NCBI GenBank assembly: GCA_002104905.1
Contig: MCFE01000151.1
Span: 1 to 64,000 of the forward strand
Direction of reading: 5' to 3'
DNA from: Basidiobolus meristosporus CBS 931.73
Lineage: Eukaryota > Basidiobolomycota > Basidiobolomycetes > Basidiobolales > Basidiobolaceae
Length of the DNA stretch: 64,000 nucleotides
Under the pieces are notes generated by a model. It saw nothing but the letters and a program-made list of their open reading frames with translations, made no database searches and was not told the DNA's origin. The position numbers and the translations under genes were made by a program. This document shows positions 23,767-35,703 of the stretch, piece by piece (the stretch's first letter is position 1; the number at the start of each line of letters is the position of its first letter).

Positions 23767-24917
23767 TTATTTGGAAGACCTAGAAGAGAGTAAGCATGTT
23801 AAATACGATGTGGACTTGCGATGGACGGCTCTACACTTACTTGGCCCATTCAACATGGAGAATAAGGTTATCGAAGCCGTGACCGTCAACAGCTTCAAGA
23901 GCACGCGAAGCATCTTCACGACTGGAGAAACTGACGAAGGAAAAGCCCTTGCAAATATTGGTCTCACGGTCTCTGGCGAGGTATACACGGGCGATGTGAC
24001 CGAATGGTCGGAAGAGATCGTAGATATCACTCTCCACAGTATCCTCAGACAAGTTGGTAACCCGAAGTGTCGGTGCTTCGTCTGTAATGATTTTCAACCG
24101 TTAATAAGGGGATAGTGGCGGGGAAGGCTGGAGTAGTAGGTACCTCTTTTATCTCTGTCATCCGTGCTAGCAGCATTCCCTCCGGCCATTTTGGCACGAA
24201 GAGCAGGTGGAATGTATCTGCTGGGAGCAGCGGCCTCCACTGGCGCTGTCGCCTCCGTGGCAGCAGTTTTGCTTTCGTTGAGAGCACTAGTAAGCTCATC
24301 AAGTGGCTTAAGTGTGTCTTTGTAGGGACATTTAAGGGTGAAATGATCACCCTTGCAGATTCTGCAAAGAATCTTCTTGCCCTTAAGCTGTTCTTTGAGT
24401 TTGGCGTCGGGATCTTCCGTCTCCACAATCTACCCCGAATAGCCCATTAGCAAATGAAGATGCACTTTGCACTGCTGAGATGGGTTTACCTGGTTGCCAG
24501 AGGATAGGCGCAAGAAAATCTGCTCACCCACAGTGGTGGTACTCATATCAGGGCCCGGCTTGTTTCCTTTTTCTTGTCCGAATTTGGCCCATTTCTACAG
24601 GTTATCTAACAGTTTATATCGGGCCAATATACGATATATCACCCACGGATATACGGACCTTTCGAAGCGCAACTGTGTGGTTGACATTCTCAGTAATGAG
24701 CTTCTTCTGGATTTTGCGAGTAATCTATACAAAAGCGGCGGCTGCTTAGAGGCGGTGAAGAGCAAGAATGAAATACATTCCCTACCTTGACTTTCTTGCC
24801 GTCTTCTCGAATTTGAATGTCAACGATGGTTTTGATTCCGTCGTCATCAAACTGGTTGTCCAACTCCTCGCCGACTTCGTCAGCCCAACTAGCCTTGGTC
24901 TCGTTTAAAGCAGCCAT
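23767..24917 (-). CDS. TIF35: Translation initiation factor eIF3 subunit G
   Basis: Six exons, minus strand: 24917-24786, 24724-24659, 24594-24490, 24429-24144, 24081-23841, 23779-23767 (280 aa; family about 280-320). The N-terminal part (ASWADEVGEE, then RKKWAKFGQEKGN, TTTVGEQIFLRL) binds eIF3i. A CCHC zinc knuckle follows (CRICKGDHFTLKCP). After the YIPPALR linker comes one RRM, with RNP2 LRVTNL and RNP1 KGFSFVSF, ending HVEWAKSSK. The protein is a core eIF3 subunit needed for scanning and reinitiation. The last coding exon has 13 bases; without that splice the frame would stop three residues earlier at the TAA inside the GTAAGT donor, so the final exon is likely but not certain. Confidence 0.95.
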
Positions 24918-26030
24918 ACTACACACTTGACAGAGGTAAGGTCTAGTTAAACTGAAGCTACGTATAACCTAAAAAGGTGCGGGGGATGTAGGATTCGATG
25001 ATTACCCATGATTTTTTTGCTTTTTGGACCCAGAAATCCCTATATTATCGTCAGGACTATCCTTATTGGCTTGATTTCGATTCCAGCCCTGACATCCGCA
25101 TGGTTTCCTGGTTGAGCATTTCTTGGATGTGGCTTGTTGGCCATGGTAATCCACAAGAAATGGATGTTTTCTTCCCACTGGAAACACAATAAGCATAAAA
25201 AGCAAAAGTCGAGATCACATGGATTTATCAGTTAGGGGCATGATCTCACTACTCTGGCGTACACATCCATTCAACCAAAACCATATTTTGGCTGCAGATA
25301 CGAAGATTCTAGCGAAACAGCCCAATGGGATGCGGAGTGAGTCTAGACAATGAGGCGATCGCCTACAACAAAGCAATGGGAAGTGAAAAATGGTGGGAGA
25401 GAGCAGGGAAGTTGGTCAGGTTGTCGGCTGGGATTGACATGCCCCAAGTGGAAGCGTGCAGATACCTGAAGTTGTGGATCGAGCCCATTTTCTGAACAGT
25501 CACTGGGTCAAATGTGACAGGATAGATACTAGGATTTTGAAGCACTCGAAAACGGTACGATAGATCATGGGAATTCGAAGACCTGGCCTGCGCCGAGTCA
25601 GTTGCACCACTGATGCTCACGGTTTAACTTTTAAACGCACACATTGTCTCATTTTCTACCTGGCAATTCATGTTCCATCTCATGGCGCAGGAGGGGCTGT
25701 AAATATATAGATAGCGCAATATGGGGTGGTGCAGGTGAATGAGCCTTAGCGCGGGGGTACCTTATAGCAATTAAGGTTTTGGTTCCGGGTTGGATATCGG
25801 GCATCATCAATGCTATAGACACATTGCAATGGTGCCATATGCGCATTACACAACAACTACTCGGAGTAAAGGCCCTGCTCGTTGACACTTATGAGCTTTA
25901 TACATTATGTTGGCTCCGCACTTTGAACTTCCCCTCCACTTCCCTTCCCAAACAAGAGTCCGGGCGACATCAACATGAACGAGCAGTTCAGGTCCGTAAC
26001 GCTTTGAATGTTTATTATGCGACAGCGCGC
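24918..26030. other. Intergenic, no supported gene
   Basis: A minus-strand stretch at about 25363-25620 is open for 85 codons and is followed by a plausible donor, but it has no ATG or family match, so I leave it unannotated. No repeats seen. Confidence 0.45.
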
Positions 26031-26486
26031 TCAAGCGAACTGCTGGTCGTGATCAGCGCAAATCTTGTGCTTCAGGCCCTTGACAATCAAATCTAGAGCC
26101 TTGACGGCTTGTTCACGATGCTTGGCAGACACGGCAACAACAACAGTGGAGTCACCGACGTAGATTTTGCCAGTACGGATGTAAACGAAAGCCTTGGTAA
26201 CGGGGACTTCCTTACGAACTTGACCGATCAGCTCCTCCAGATGTTGCTTTCCTTCTTCAGGGGTCTTTTGGTACTCAAGGTTCTTCACCTCGCGGCCTGT
26301 AGATAAGAAACATGAAGCCTGGTTAGGCGACTGATTGAAATAGTAGGTTAACTCGACAGTACCTTGGTCCTCCTTACGGATGGTTCCCATAAAGGTGACA
26401 ATGGCGCCAGAGAAGTCGTCTTTGACATAGCCGACAGCAGTGTCAAGGCTAGGGACGTTAGAGCCTGCTTCAAGATGGTCAGTCAT
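26031..26486 (-). CDS. MoaE-like molybdopterin synthase large subunit, atypical C-terminus
   Basis: Two exons, 26486-26363 and 26296-26031 (129 aa); the 66-base intron falls after KEDQ. The fold signature is clear: GAIVTFMGTIR (substrate-binding Arg), VKNLEY, VYIRTGKIYVGDSTVVVAVS and AKHREQAVKALDLI (the HR pair). MoaE/MOCS2B transfers sulfur from the thiocarboxylated small subunit to precursor Z in molybdenum-cofactor synthesis. The usual C-terminal VPIWKKE block with a catalytic lysine is absent. After VKGLKHK the protein ends ICADHDQQFA, about 20 residues short of typical fungal or animal homologues. It may be a degenerate enzyme, a diverged paralogue, or have an undetected 3' exon. Confidence 0.8.
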   Translation of the reverse strand: MTDHLEAGSNVPSLDTAVGYVKDDFSGAIVTFMGTIRKEDQGTVELTYYFNQSPNQASCFLSTGREVKNLEYQKTPEEGKQHLEELIGQVRKEVPVTKAFVYIRTGKIYVGDSTVVVAVSAKHREQAVKALDLIVKGLKHKICADHDQQFA

Positions 26487-28417
26487 AGTGGATGATGAAT
26501 TAACAGAGACTAGTGCTGTCTTTTATAAAATGCAAATACCTAGATTACGTATTGAAATTTGGTGCGTCAGTGCAATCCGTGTGGAGCTAACCCTATCCGA
26601 TGATCTCCTTTTTGGGATGGGAGTAATGTCACCAACTTGATGCTATAGATGAAGCCATGGATCTTGTATCATAACAAGTAGTCATTTATTTGGCCAGCCT
26701 ACACATTGCAGGAGAGATGAGACCAATTCATCAGTATCCATTGCGTAGTCATTGGGTAGGACTCATCTCAATCCACCCCGACTATTGGCTGGGCTCGAAG
26801 TACGCGGGCATACATATCTAAGTGTAGTTCCAAGGGACACCATCCAAGGCATAGCCACAGGCGCCCACAAGGTACAAATAGTACCATCCCATTCCGAAAC
26901 AGCACGCGTATCAGGCATTGGAGGCATATAAGGGAGCAACGACCCGCTTTCTCCAGCAAAAATGGTAGCATGATGTCCCGACAGTCAGTTGGCAGTTTAG
27001 TGCGCGCCTCACGTCCCGCGAGAGTCGGAGTGTAGATACTATCGCAGATTCTTCAGTAGCCTGACCTTGGGTGCTTGATGAGAAGTCAACTTCAAGTCGG
27101 CACAACCAAGGTAACTAACCTGGTTGATCAGAGCTGCCCAACTAGGCGCCTCACTAACCAGAAATATCGTTCCATGAGGAGATCGGAACCGGCGTAGCGG
27201 TTTTGAAGACCTAGGCAAACCTAAGGTCGCACGACTCATCCGCATCGGTTCTGCCGTTCAGCTCGACAGTTGGTCAGCCCAGTGAGCCCTGGATTATTGG
27301 CCATCTCCATGCGCAGCTTACCTGACCAATTCACAGTTGGCGAGAGGAAATCTGGAGAGTCCGAAAAACATTCCCTTACAAAGACAAATGAAACCAATCC
27401 CATAAGACAGCCAGGTAAATAGTCGGTGTTTGACCCACATGTGATCAAGGTGTTTATGAGTGTCTCGTGGCTCTGGCCAGCGAGTGATGTTCTTCAGGAT
27501 GCTGGTCAATCATTACAATTCCAGCTTACACTGCAAACGATCCCTTTCTTATCCTTCAGTGACACGATGGACGCCTGGGCAACGAGAGTCTAGCTCTGGG
27601 CCGCCGAAAAATGGCATTGCTGGTGTGTTCTTTCGGGGGTGAATCACGGCTTTGACAAATTCTGGATATGCTGATGGATCATAATCGAGGTAGTCGATGC
27701 AGCCGCCATCGATCAAACCCTAACCCTGAACCCAGTGACACATGATCCCTAAGAACATCCCATTCTAGCTGGCGATCTAAATCGATCCAAATTGAGGTGA
27801 ACCTTTGCCATCGATCAAATCCATTGGGAATCGGGAGGTGGATGGGTGTCTCGAATCTCGATTGTCTCTCGTCCTTAGGGCTCCGGTCTGGCTCTTGGAG
27901 TTGGTGATACCACGGTATCCTGAGAGCAGAGAGAGTTGCCAATATAGGTTGCGTAACTATGTGGGTTACAGAAGGGTCGGCAAGCATTGAAATGGTGCTA
28001 AAAGGCAGTCAGTCAGAAAACGGTTCTGTTTTTGTTCAAAGTGCCTGGTGGGTATGGGACTGGTCAGGTCACCGAGTCATCTATTCGAGCCAAGGCGGGA
28101 TTCTTAGTTCCTTGAACGGTGGCCATGAAACCAATTAAGTGTGCATTTAGCAGAATATATTCTTTGGGTTCTGATTAGGCCGCACACCAGTCGCCGTATT
28201 CTTTTCCAATTCTTACTTCATGGAGAGTCGTCAGTCTCATTCGACCTTGATATACCAAATATATCATCGAGCATGAATTTTCCAAGGTTAGAATAATTAA
28301 TATCTGTGGATTGGGATTAGGATTTAAGGCCCAAGGTGCGGGGAGTCGAGGTTCTTGGACAGCACTGTTCAAAGCCTCACGCCTTCTCCATTTCCCCAGA
28401 ACGCCCGATTATCTTGA
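26487..28417. other. Long intergenic stretch, nothing supported
   Basis: Many short overlapping frames on both strands without family resemblance. A short telomere-like CCCTAACCCTGAACCC occurs near 27718. No transposon homology recognised. Confidence 0.45.
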
Positions 28418-28912
28418 ATGAGATTTCGTCCCTTGTTGCTACTCTTCTGCGGCCTCTGCTGTGCCCTTAGCTTCACGGCCTCGCAATCGACCCGTACTAG
28501 CATTCATTACGTCACGGCTACCAACGCAGGGACAACAGCCACTCTATATGTTGCTACAGAAACGTATTACGAAGGCAGCACACAAGGGTCCTCCGCCAGC
28601 AATGAAAGCCCATCATCCCATATAGCTGGAAAATCCAAGTCCAACACCACCGCCATCATTGCTGGAGTATCAGTGGGTGCAGTGGTGTTGCTCTCTGTCA
28701 TCGGCTGGGCGGTATATAGACACTGGAAAGCGAAGGTAAAGATCATCAGACTTCTATCCAGCCGTTGGTTATTTCTGTATACCTAACACCGTACTTCTTA
28801 GTCCCGACGTAGAACATATGCAAACAAGCCGATGTCGGATAATCTGTTCCGTCCAACCCCTCACCGTACTAACAATGATCCCGGATTTTTGCGTGAACTG
28901 AATGAGTTTTGA
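28418..28912 (+). CDS. Small Ser/Thr-rich single-pass membrane protein
   Basis: Two exons, 28418-28735 and 28802-28912 (142 aa); the 66-base intron lies just after the membrane helix, phase 0. A clear signal peptide (RPLLLLFCGLCCALS) is followed by about 60 residues rich in Ser and Thr with two N-glycosylation sequons. Then come a single helix (IIAGVSVGAVVLLSVIGWAV), a basic stop-transfer (KAKSRRR) and a 35-residue tail ending FLRELNEF. The layout of signal, O-mannosylation-type stalk, Gly-rich helix and basic tail is that of fungal wall-stress sensors (Wsc/Mid2-like), but the protein is far shorter and lacks a WSC cysteine domain. Function is not assigned. Confidence 0.75.
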
Positions 28913-29559
28913 CGATCGCCACCCCTGCATTTTGTTGGTGCTTTTGAGCGGCACCGCCTTCCGTGACTTTCTATTGAGCGGAGCATACAATTTGGGACTG
29001 GTCTCAAAGTCGGTTGTATTCCCTTCCATGTACTCGAATCGCTTATTCTAAAATCGTTGCCACGGTCGATTGTTGAATACGATCGAACTTATTTGTTCAT
29101 CAACCGTCATGTATAAAGTAACCTATTGAATGGCACCTGTATTAGTATGTGGTAGCATGCTTGTTTTCGTTGGGTGGGTGGTTGCTGTTGTAGCAATCGT
29201 TTTCCTTGCCCGCTCCCCAAGCGGGGCTCATGGGCGACGGAGTTTCGGAGAGCCTCAAGATGGTTGGTTTATTTTGTAGGTAGATGTAAATAAATGCAAG
29301 GAGTGTTCACAATTTCAAAAGTCTCGATACTACGTCGTTAGCAATTAACATATTAATATTGTATCGTGTAGCAAAATAAGTTAGTGGCTAGAGGGTTCCC
29401 TCTCATTATCACCAGGTTGGCCTTCCTGGGACGAAATACTAGTTTGGATCCATCTTCCAAAGATAAGCTAAAGGCCCGGGGCATATTCCAACGTTACGTT
29501 TACTAAGGTTCCGGCTTGCCATGTCTGCGCTGTTGATGAAGAACGTTGGGGCATTTTGT
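28913..29559. other. Convergent 3' region, no gene
   Basis: This lies between the membrane-protein gene and the Met30-like gene, stop to stop. Contains AT-rich 3' signals only. Confidence 0.5.
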
Positions 29560-31566
29560 TTAAGCTTCGGCACCAAAATCCCATATGCGGATTTCATTAT
29601 CATCACTACCGGTGACGATTCGCGTGTCGCTGAGTCCTACGCAACTAACCGGGCCGCTGTGTCCGGTTAGAGTGTGCATGCAGTCGCCACTCGACATATC
29701 CCACACCTTCACCATGCAGTCGTGAGCACCACTGACGATGCGTAGAGAGTCGAAGGCAAGGCTCCAAACCCCTTCAACGTGTCCGAACATGGTGCGAATG
29801 CATGCACCAGTCTTGATAGACCAAACACGAATGGTGTTGTCCAATGCTCCACTAATGAGAATGGGGCTATCGTGAACATCCTCGGGATGAGTGAGAGCAT
29901 TGTTTGGTGTGGCATCATTCGGGGTAGCAGTGGGGCGTTGTGGCGACGAGGTCGAATTATCCGAACTTAACGGTAACACAAGGTTCGCATGAGAGGCCAC
30001 CTGGAGGCATTGAACCTGTCCTTTGTGTCCATTAAAGGTTCTCAGGCAGGTCAGTGTTTGTAGATCCCAGTGCTTGATGGTAGTGTCATCGGAGCAAGAA
30101 AACAATTGGGTTTGTTGGAAAATCGCTACTTTGGTCACCCAATCGGAATGTCCCGATAATGTCGAGCATTTCCCTGTGCTGAAGTTCCAGATTTTGATGG
30201 TCCCGTCCACGGATCCGCTAGCCAAGGTTGAGTTGTCAAAATGCAGACACACTATACCATTTGTGTGACCCTCAAGAGTGCGGATGCACTCTCCGGTTCG
30301 GTAATTCCATATCTTGAGCGTAGAATCCATGGACCCGGTAATCAGTTTGCAGCTATTGAACTGCAACGCCCTTACGCAACGGGTGTGTCCAGTGAGAGTG
30401 CGTAAAAGCTCGCCAGATTCTATATCCCATACCTTGACGGTATGGTCATAGGAGCCGGTGATGAGGTGGGTGTTATCAAACTGTAAACACATTACACCGT
30501 CAGTATGCCCCTTAAGAACCTTGGTTGTGAATTTTCCTCTTCGCCAATTTCTCTCTACTTTCAATCGCTCGCAAAAGATGTCTTTCCAGGGTCTACGCTG
30601 CGGAGGTGGTGGTGCGCAATCGTTGGATGGGTTGGGCACATCTATCGACACGCTCTGTGGGTTGGTGTCTGTACTGACCACCGCGCCGGCTGCCGAATTG
30701 TTAGGTTTGCTGTCTACTTGACCCTGCTCCGATTTTGCACGCTCTAGAGAAACCATGTTGAGCTTACAAGCCATTCATTCAGGTTCTAGCTAATAACAAC
30801 TTACTGGAGGCAGGCCCTTCTGCGTCACCTTCGATACTACGTTTGCTAGCGTCTTCGGCGGCTTTGGCAGGGATTTTCCATCGTTTTCTTGATTTGTTGT
30901 CCAGTAGCGGAAGTCCCCATCCGCACTTGGGGCATTTCTTGTCTATGTGCTGGATACACATTTGGTACCATATATAATCGTCATCCGCCAATTTCTTCCA
31001 CACTTTGGATACCTGAGCGGCGTGACACAGGGATTTGGCGTCGAGAAAGGAGAAGATTTTGAGTGAGATTTCCTTGGGAGCCACCGAGATGAAGTCGATT
31101 CTTAGCAACGGGTTGAGTGCATGGGATAGATAAGAAAGTTGGGGGAAACAGCATTGAGTGAGAAGGCCGCCTAGAATTATAGAACGGATAGATTGCGGTG
31201 CTGATCCAAAGGTCGACCACACTTGATTGACCAGGCTTTGTAATTCAGTAGGGAGCTGGTCGAGTTGCTAGTGTTTATGGTTTGGGGGAGGCGATTTAGT
31301 CAAGGAATTTACGTGAGAAATAAAGTTCAAGCGGTCACCTGTTGTAAAGCATGTAGGGAAGGTCCGTCTACAGCACGGCGAAGATCAGGGCGGTGTCGAT
31401 AACACGTATACGATTCAATTTCACGATGAGGATTCAGCGGGTGGGTGAGAGGCTGTTTCTGAAGGGGTGTTTCAGAGTGGAGTCTCTTCTTTTCGAGTGC
31501 TCCTAGCGCACTTGGAGAAGGGGCATCTTGATTGATCTTGGAGGATTCCTGGTTGTGCGAAGACAT
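29560..31566 (-). CDS. MET30: Met30/sconB-type F-box WD40 protein (SCF substrate receptor)
   Basis: Three exons, 31566-31339, 31267-30805, 30743-29560 (624 aa; Met30 is about 640). Exon 1 ends in the conserved CYRHRPDLRR segment. Exon 2 carries QVWSTFGSAP, LTQCCFPQLS, the F-box (about 130-175; APKEISLKIFSFLDAKSLC) and a CPKCGWGLP zinc-binding-like motif. Exon 3 has RRPWKDIFCERLKVERNWRR, a Met30 hallmark, and seven WD repeats (GVMCLQFDNTHLITGSYD through RIVTGSDDNEIRIWDF). Between repeats five and six there is a 40-residue Ser/Pro/Asn insert. In yeast and filamentous fungi this SCF receptor ubiquitinates the sulfur regulator Met4/Cys3 and links sulfur supply to the cell cycle. Confidence 0.95.
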
Positions 31567-33882
31567 TGTCCAACCAGAATGGACTGGGGTGAGGTATTAT
31601 AATACTACAACTAGCAAAGGAGTCTGACTATCGATTGATAACTTTCGGAAACTCGGACCGTTTCAGTATTAGAGTGAAACGCTGTGAATAGTTCGGTGGA
31701 GAGTGCTAAGTGTTGAAAAAACTTCAACATCAACATTCATCATACCTCGCCTGAGAATAGCCATTGGTTAATGAAAATCCATCTGAGTGTGACCACTCCG
31801 GGGACAAATCACGCCATTTACTGTCCCAAGGGGAGGCGAACCCATTGATTCAGATTTTTGACCGACAAAAAAGTGACCATTTACGATAAAGTAGGCTTGG
31901 TATTCTAAGCAAATATTCCCTGGCGATTGCGGGCAAATATTGTGCAATCTTCCCATCCTCTTGGCCCGCAATCATCACACCTTCGCTGAAGTCGTAAAAA
32001 GCAGGCGATCTACCACGATCACATTGTTGTCTCTGCCTAGGAAGTATGGCAGTAACCATGGCTCCGTACACCCGTGCACATGGCAATGTGATCTGAAGGG
32101 AGCCATGCTTGCTTGGAAGCTGCCACAGCAGTGTGGAAGAGTGATATGAGTGTCAAGTAGCTGGCGTGCACGAATTTCATCACTGAGCAGGTTGCGTTGA
32201 ACATACTCAGAGCGGTTGAACTGACGATATCTCCACCCGCAAAAATAGCGTTTGTTATGGTACAGTGATTCCCATAAGATCCTGTGCCCCACAGCAGAGT
32301 AGGTGTGACATACCATCGGGTGTCGACCCACTGACTTGAATGGTGCACATCATTAGTCCAGTGAAACGATGGTCCCAAATGGCAGCTTGCCTATTATGGT
32401 TATGGGCGGCTGGAGTGCTGAAACCTAAGTGCTGTACGTAGCAATAATCGGTTTGCCGATTCACTTGTCGTCAACAAACAGATGCAAGACGATGGGTCGC
32501 CTGGCATTTGCCACTTGTGGCGCGTAAGAATTGCCGCCCACCCAACCCATCTATTTCTCGTCCATCGCATATGCCCACTTCAGCCTTGCTCGCGGGAAAA
32601 GACCTTCGTGGAATGATCCCTCATTGCCGAGCGCGATCAACGTTTACGTGGGGCTGCTTGAGCATTGGCATTGTGGAGTTTGGCATGCGAAGTGATAGAG
32701 CAGCTTGTGCTCGAAAGGAGTTCTATTGTGTTACATACCACATGTTTGACAATCGTCCTAGTTGATACCTGGTGGTGCTACTCTGCCGGTTCGATCTCGT
32801 GATTTTGTGACGTAGGTCCTCGGCTGGGATGGCAACATAGCATTACATTGAGCTTGAGGGATGCAAGATCAAAGGATTAGAGGTTGGATGTGGGACAAAA
32901 ATACCAATCCTCCGTTTTAGTGAGGATTAGGTGATTGTCTTTGGCGGATGGCAAAATACCCCGAAAGCAACTGATTGCATAGAATCCCGCGCGTATGATG
33001 CATTTATCGCGGATCGATAGTAGTTGTGAGGGTGAAGTCATGCACAGTAACGGTGAAAACGGGTTTGTTCCAGCTGATACTCTTTGCCAATAAGTAGCTA
33101 TATCTGATATACATGGGGATGGATAGCTTCGCCGGCCATATCGAATTGCTTGGAATGGACTCGGTTGCTCAGAGCTGACTAATATAAGGCTTTTAGCATT
33201 TGCTTGGATCTAAAGAGTTGTGGGTGAGTGCGGGCATACGTGCTTGATACAAAGGCTTGCTAATAGCTTAGATATGACGAGCCAAACCCATCTAAATATG
33301 TGAGGATGATGTAGCGCTGCTTATGGAGCTGCAAGAATATCTGTGATAGACATGGATGGAGTACCACTCGATTGAGCACAGACACTGACATGTAGTGATC
33401 ACAAGTTGTTAGATGGTGATGTTGCAGACCACCAAACATAATATGTTGGCAATAGAGCATGCCTAAAAATCCAATGAATCATCTAATCAGCTTCTCAACG
33501 GCTTTCCAACACTCTCAGGCCAACAAGGTGCACTCTGTTTGCTTTGTAGGCTATGACTACTGCCAATATACCACAGCGCTTGTGCTAGCATAAAGACTTA
33601 TCTTTAGCCTTATGGTCGAGTGCACACTGTCCTACATCTTATAACAAAGGATTAGTGTAGCACCCAATCATTGAAAAGCTCTTGATGAATACCAGCTTGT
33701 TCATTGTTAAATTGATGCCTATTTCCAACCATTAATTCTTGCTCCTTTGCCAGCTCTTTGGAATGGCAGATATACTACAAGTGGCCAAGTGTCCTCACAT
33801 ACCCAAAAGACTCACATACTTGGCTGATGCTCAAAAGGTTCTTAGCAGTACATGCTTGATCCAAACAAAAGCCTGAGGATAA
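31567..33882. other. Intergenic boundary between gene block and transposon block
   Basis: Minus-strand frames of 78-118 codons overlap in all three phases at 31850-32464 but match nothing I know and lack a consistent exon chain. The first 150 bases hold the MET30 promoter. No LTR homology until 33883. Confidence 0.45.
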
Positions 33883-34231
33883 TGTTGTGGGAGTCTTGGA
33901 GATATTGAAAGTGATTGGAAGAACTAGTGGATTATGTGGTTCTCACTCAATGATTTATTGAATATAAAAGTAGTATTTATACTTTTACATGATCTTAGCA
34001 TAACAAACATATACAATAGATTTAAGAAGGTCTCACAAACATGTGTGCCAGGTTTAGGGCTGTTTGGATTACTTATCATATTTTCATGTTCTGGGTAACT
34101 GATATTATGGTGAAAATATTCTAAGAAAATCCTGATCGGGAATTTGGTCAGTACTCCCTAGGATTTTCAGGTAATGATCTAAGTGACTAAGTTAGATGAA
34201 TATTTAGGTGGAATTCCATACTTTTACAGCA
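33883..34231 (-). repeat. Family-A Copia LTR (3' LTR of base layer)
   Basis: It opens TGTTGTGGGAGTCTTGGAG and closes TTTTACAGCA, with the family's TATA and AATAAA blocks on the minus strand. Directly to its right come the purine tract and the end of the pol gene in the same orientation. Confidence 0.85.
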
Positions 34232-34448
34232 CTCCCACTCAACTAAATGATCATACTGACTAGTTCTAATTTTGACCCACCATATTCAAATTTGTCTCTG
34301 GCTAATGGTTTGGCAAGAATGTCTGCAGTCATTTCATCTGTAGAACAACCAAGTTAACTAAGGTATTCTCTATTGCTTCACATATGAAATGATGTCAAAT
34401 ATCTATGTTCTTGGTTCTAGCATGAAAAGGTGGATTTCCACCTAATTG
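34232..34448 (-). pseudogene. Copia family-A pol fragment (RNase H C-terminus)
   Basis: The minus-strand translation keeps the closing part of Copia RNase H (LGGNPPFHARTKNIDI) with a frameshift, equivalent to 37040-37260 and 42895-43117. It is cut at 34448 by the next LTR. Confidence 0.8.
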
Positions 34449-34509
34449 TGTTAGAAGAGTCTTGGAGATATTGGAAGTGATTGGGAGAGCAAGTAGATTA
34501 TGTGGTTTT

Positions 34510-34841
34510 TGTTGTAAGAATCTTGGAGATATTGGAAGTGATTGGGAGGACAAGTAGATTATGTGGTTTTCACTCAATGATTTATTGAATGTAAAAGTAT
34601 TATTTATACTTTTACATGGTCTTGGCATTACAAACATGTAGAATAGGTTAAGGAAGGTCCCAAGAGCATGTGTGCAAAGTCTGGGGCTGTTTGGACAACT
34701 TTGAGAATTTTTATGTTCTGGGTAAATATTCTAAGTAAATCCCAACAAGGAATTTGGTCAGTATTCTCTAGGATTTGAAGGTGATGATCTAAGTGACTAA
34801 GTTAGGTGAATATTTAGGTGGAAATACAAATCTTTACAACA
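34510..34841 (-). repeat. Nested family-A solo LTR with 5-bp duplication
   Basis: A 332-bp LTR (TGTTGTAAGAAT...TTTACAACA) lies inside another LTR of the same family. The pentamer GTTTT flanks it on both sides (34505-34509 and 34842-34846). Confidence 0.9.
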
Positions 34842-35005
34842 GTTTTCACTTAATGATTTACTGAATGTAAAAGTAGTATTTATACTTTTACATGGTCTTG
34901 TTGTACCAAATATGTAGAATAGGTTAAGGAATGCCCCAAGAACATATGTGCAGAGCTTGGGGCTGTCTGGACAGCTTATCAAATTTTCATGTTCTGGGTA
35001 CCTGG

Positions 35006-35703
35006 TGTTGTATCCAAGAGAAAAGTGTAATAAAACTCTTGAGTGAGTTAACTGAGGCTAAGTGATAACTAAGCGCAGAATCTTAGAATTGTCAAGGGTG
35101 ACAGAAATATTAGCAGAGAAGTTCTGGTCCAATATTGGTTTTGTATATAGTTGAGCTGGGCTATCAAGGCAACAGAGTTGGTTTGTTATACAGGCTAGGC
35201 TTGGTGTACTTGAAAATGCTAGATGTGCTAGGCTTGGGTGGAAACTAGAACAGAATTGTTGAATTCTTAATTTTGCTGAGGCACAATCTTAGTTTTGTTG
35301 AGACACACACTAAACCAAAAGGTTCAGTAGTGTTTATTTATATTTTTCTGATCAAGTTGAATTAGTAAGTGCCAAGAGACTGGACTAATTGAAATCTGTT
35401 TGGGTGTTGATAGGTGCATAAGATAAATGAAAAATTGCTTCATTAATCAGCTGATGTCTTGACAACTACTAAGTGGTTGGATGCATCTCAGATGACTAAT
35501 CCTTTGGAAAGGCTTAGAGATCAGTTGAGGATGTAATGACCACTTGAAAATTGATCAGGTGTGGCAGCTAAAAATAGATTCTGAGAAGGGATAAAATAAA
35601 CCATAACAGGGATTGGTTATGCTTGGGTTAGGGAAAATCAGTTAGGGTACTAGATTTTCTAACAGAGTGAAATTGGCTAAGTTTTAAATGTTGATTCACA
35701 ACA
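35006..35703 (-). repeat. Gypsy 3' LTR
   Basis: About 698 bp. It abuts the pol stop codon (TGA at 35706-35704) and a purine tract GGGAGGAAGTGA on the minus strand, as expected for the polypurine tract that primes plus-strand synthesis. Confidence 0.88.

Noticed and set aside
25363..25620. 85-codon minus-strand frame with a possible donor downstream
   Set aside because: No ATG, no acceptable upstream exon in phase, no family match; too weak to call a gene.
27716..27734. Telomere-like CCCTAACCCTGAACCC
   Set aside because: Only two imperfect units; too short to be an interstitial telomeric array.
31850..32464. Overlapping minus-strand frames of 78-118 codons
   Set aside because: Three phases are open over the same stretch, none gives recognisable motifs, and no consistent exon structure emerged.
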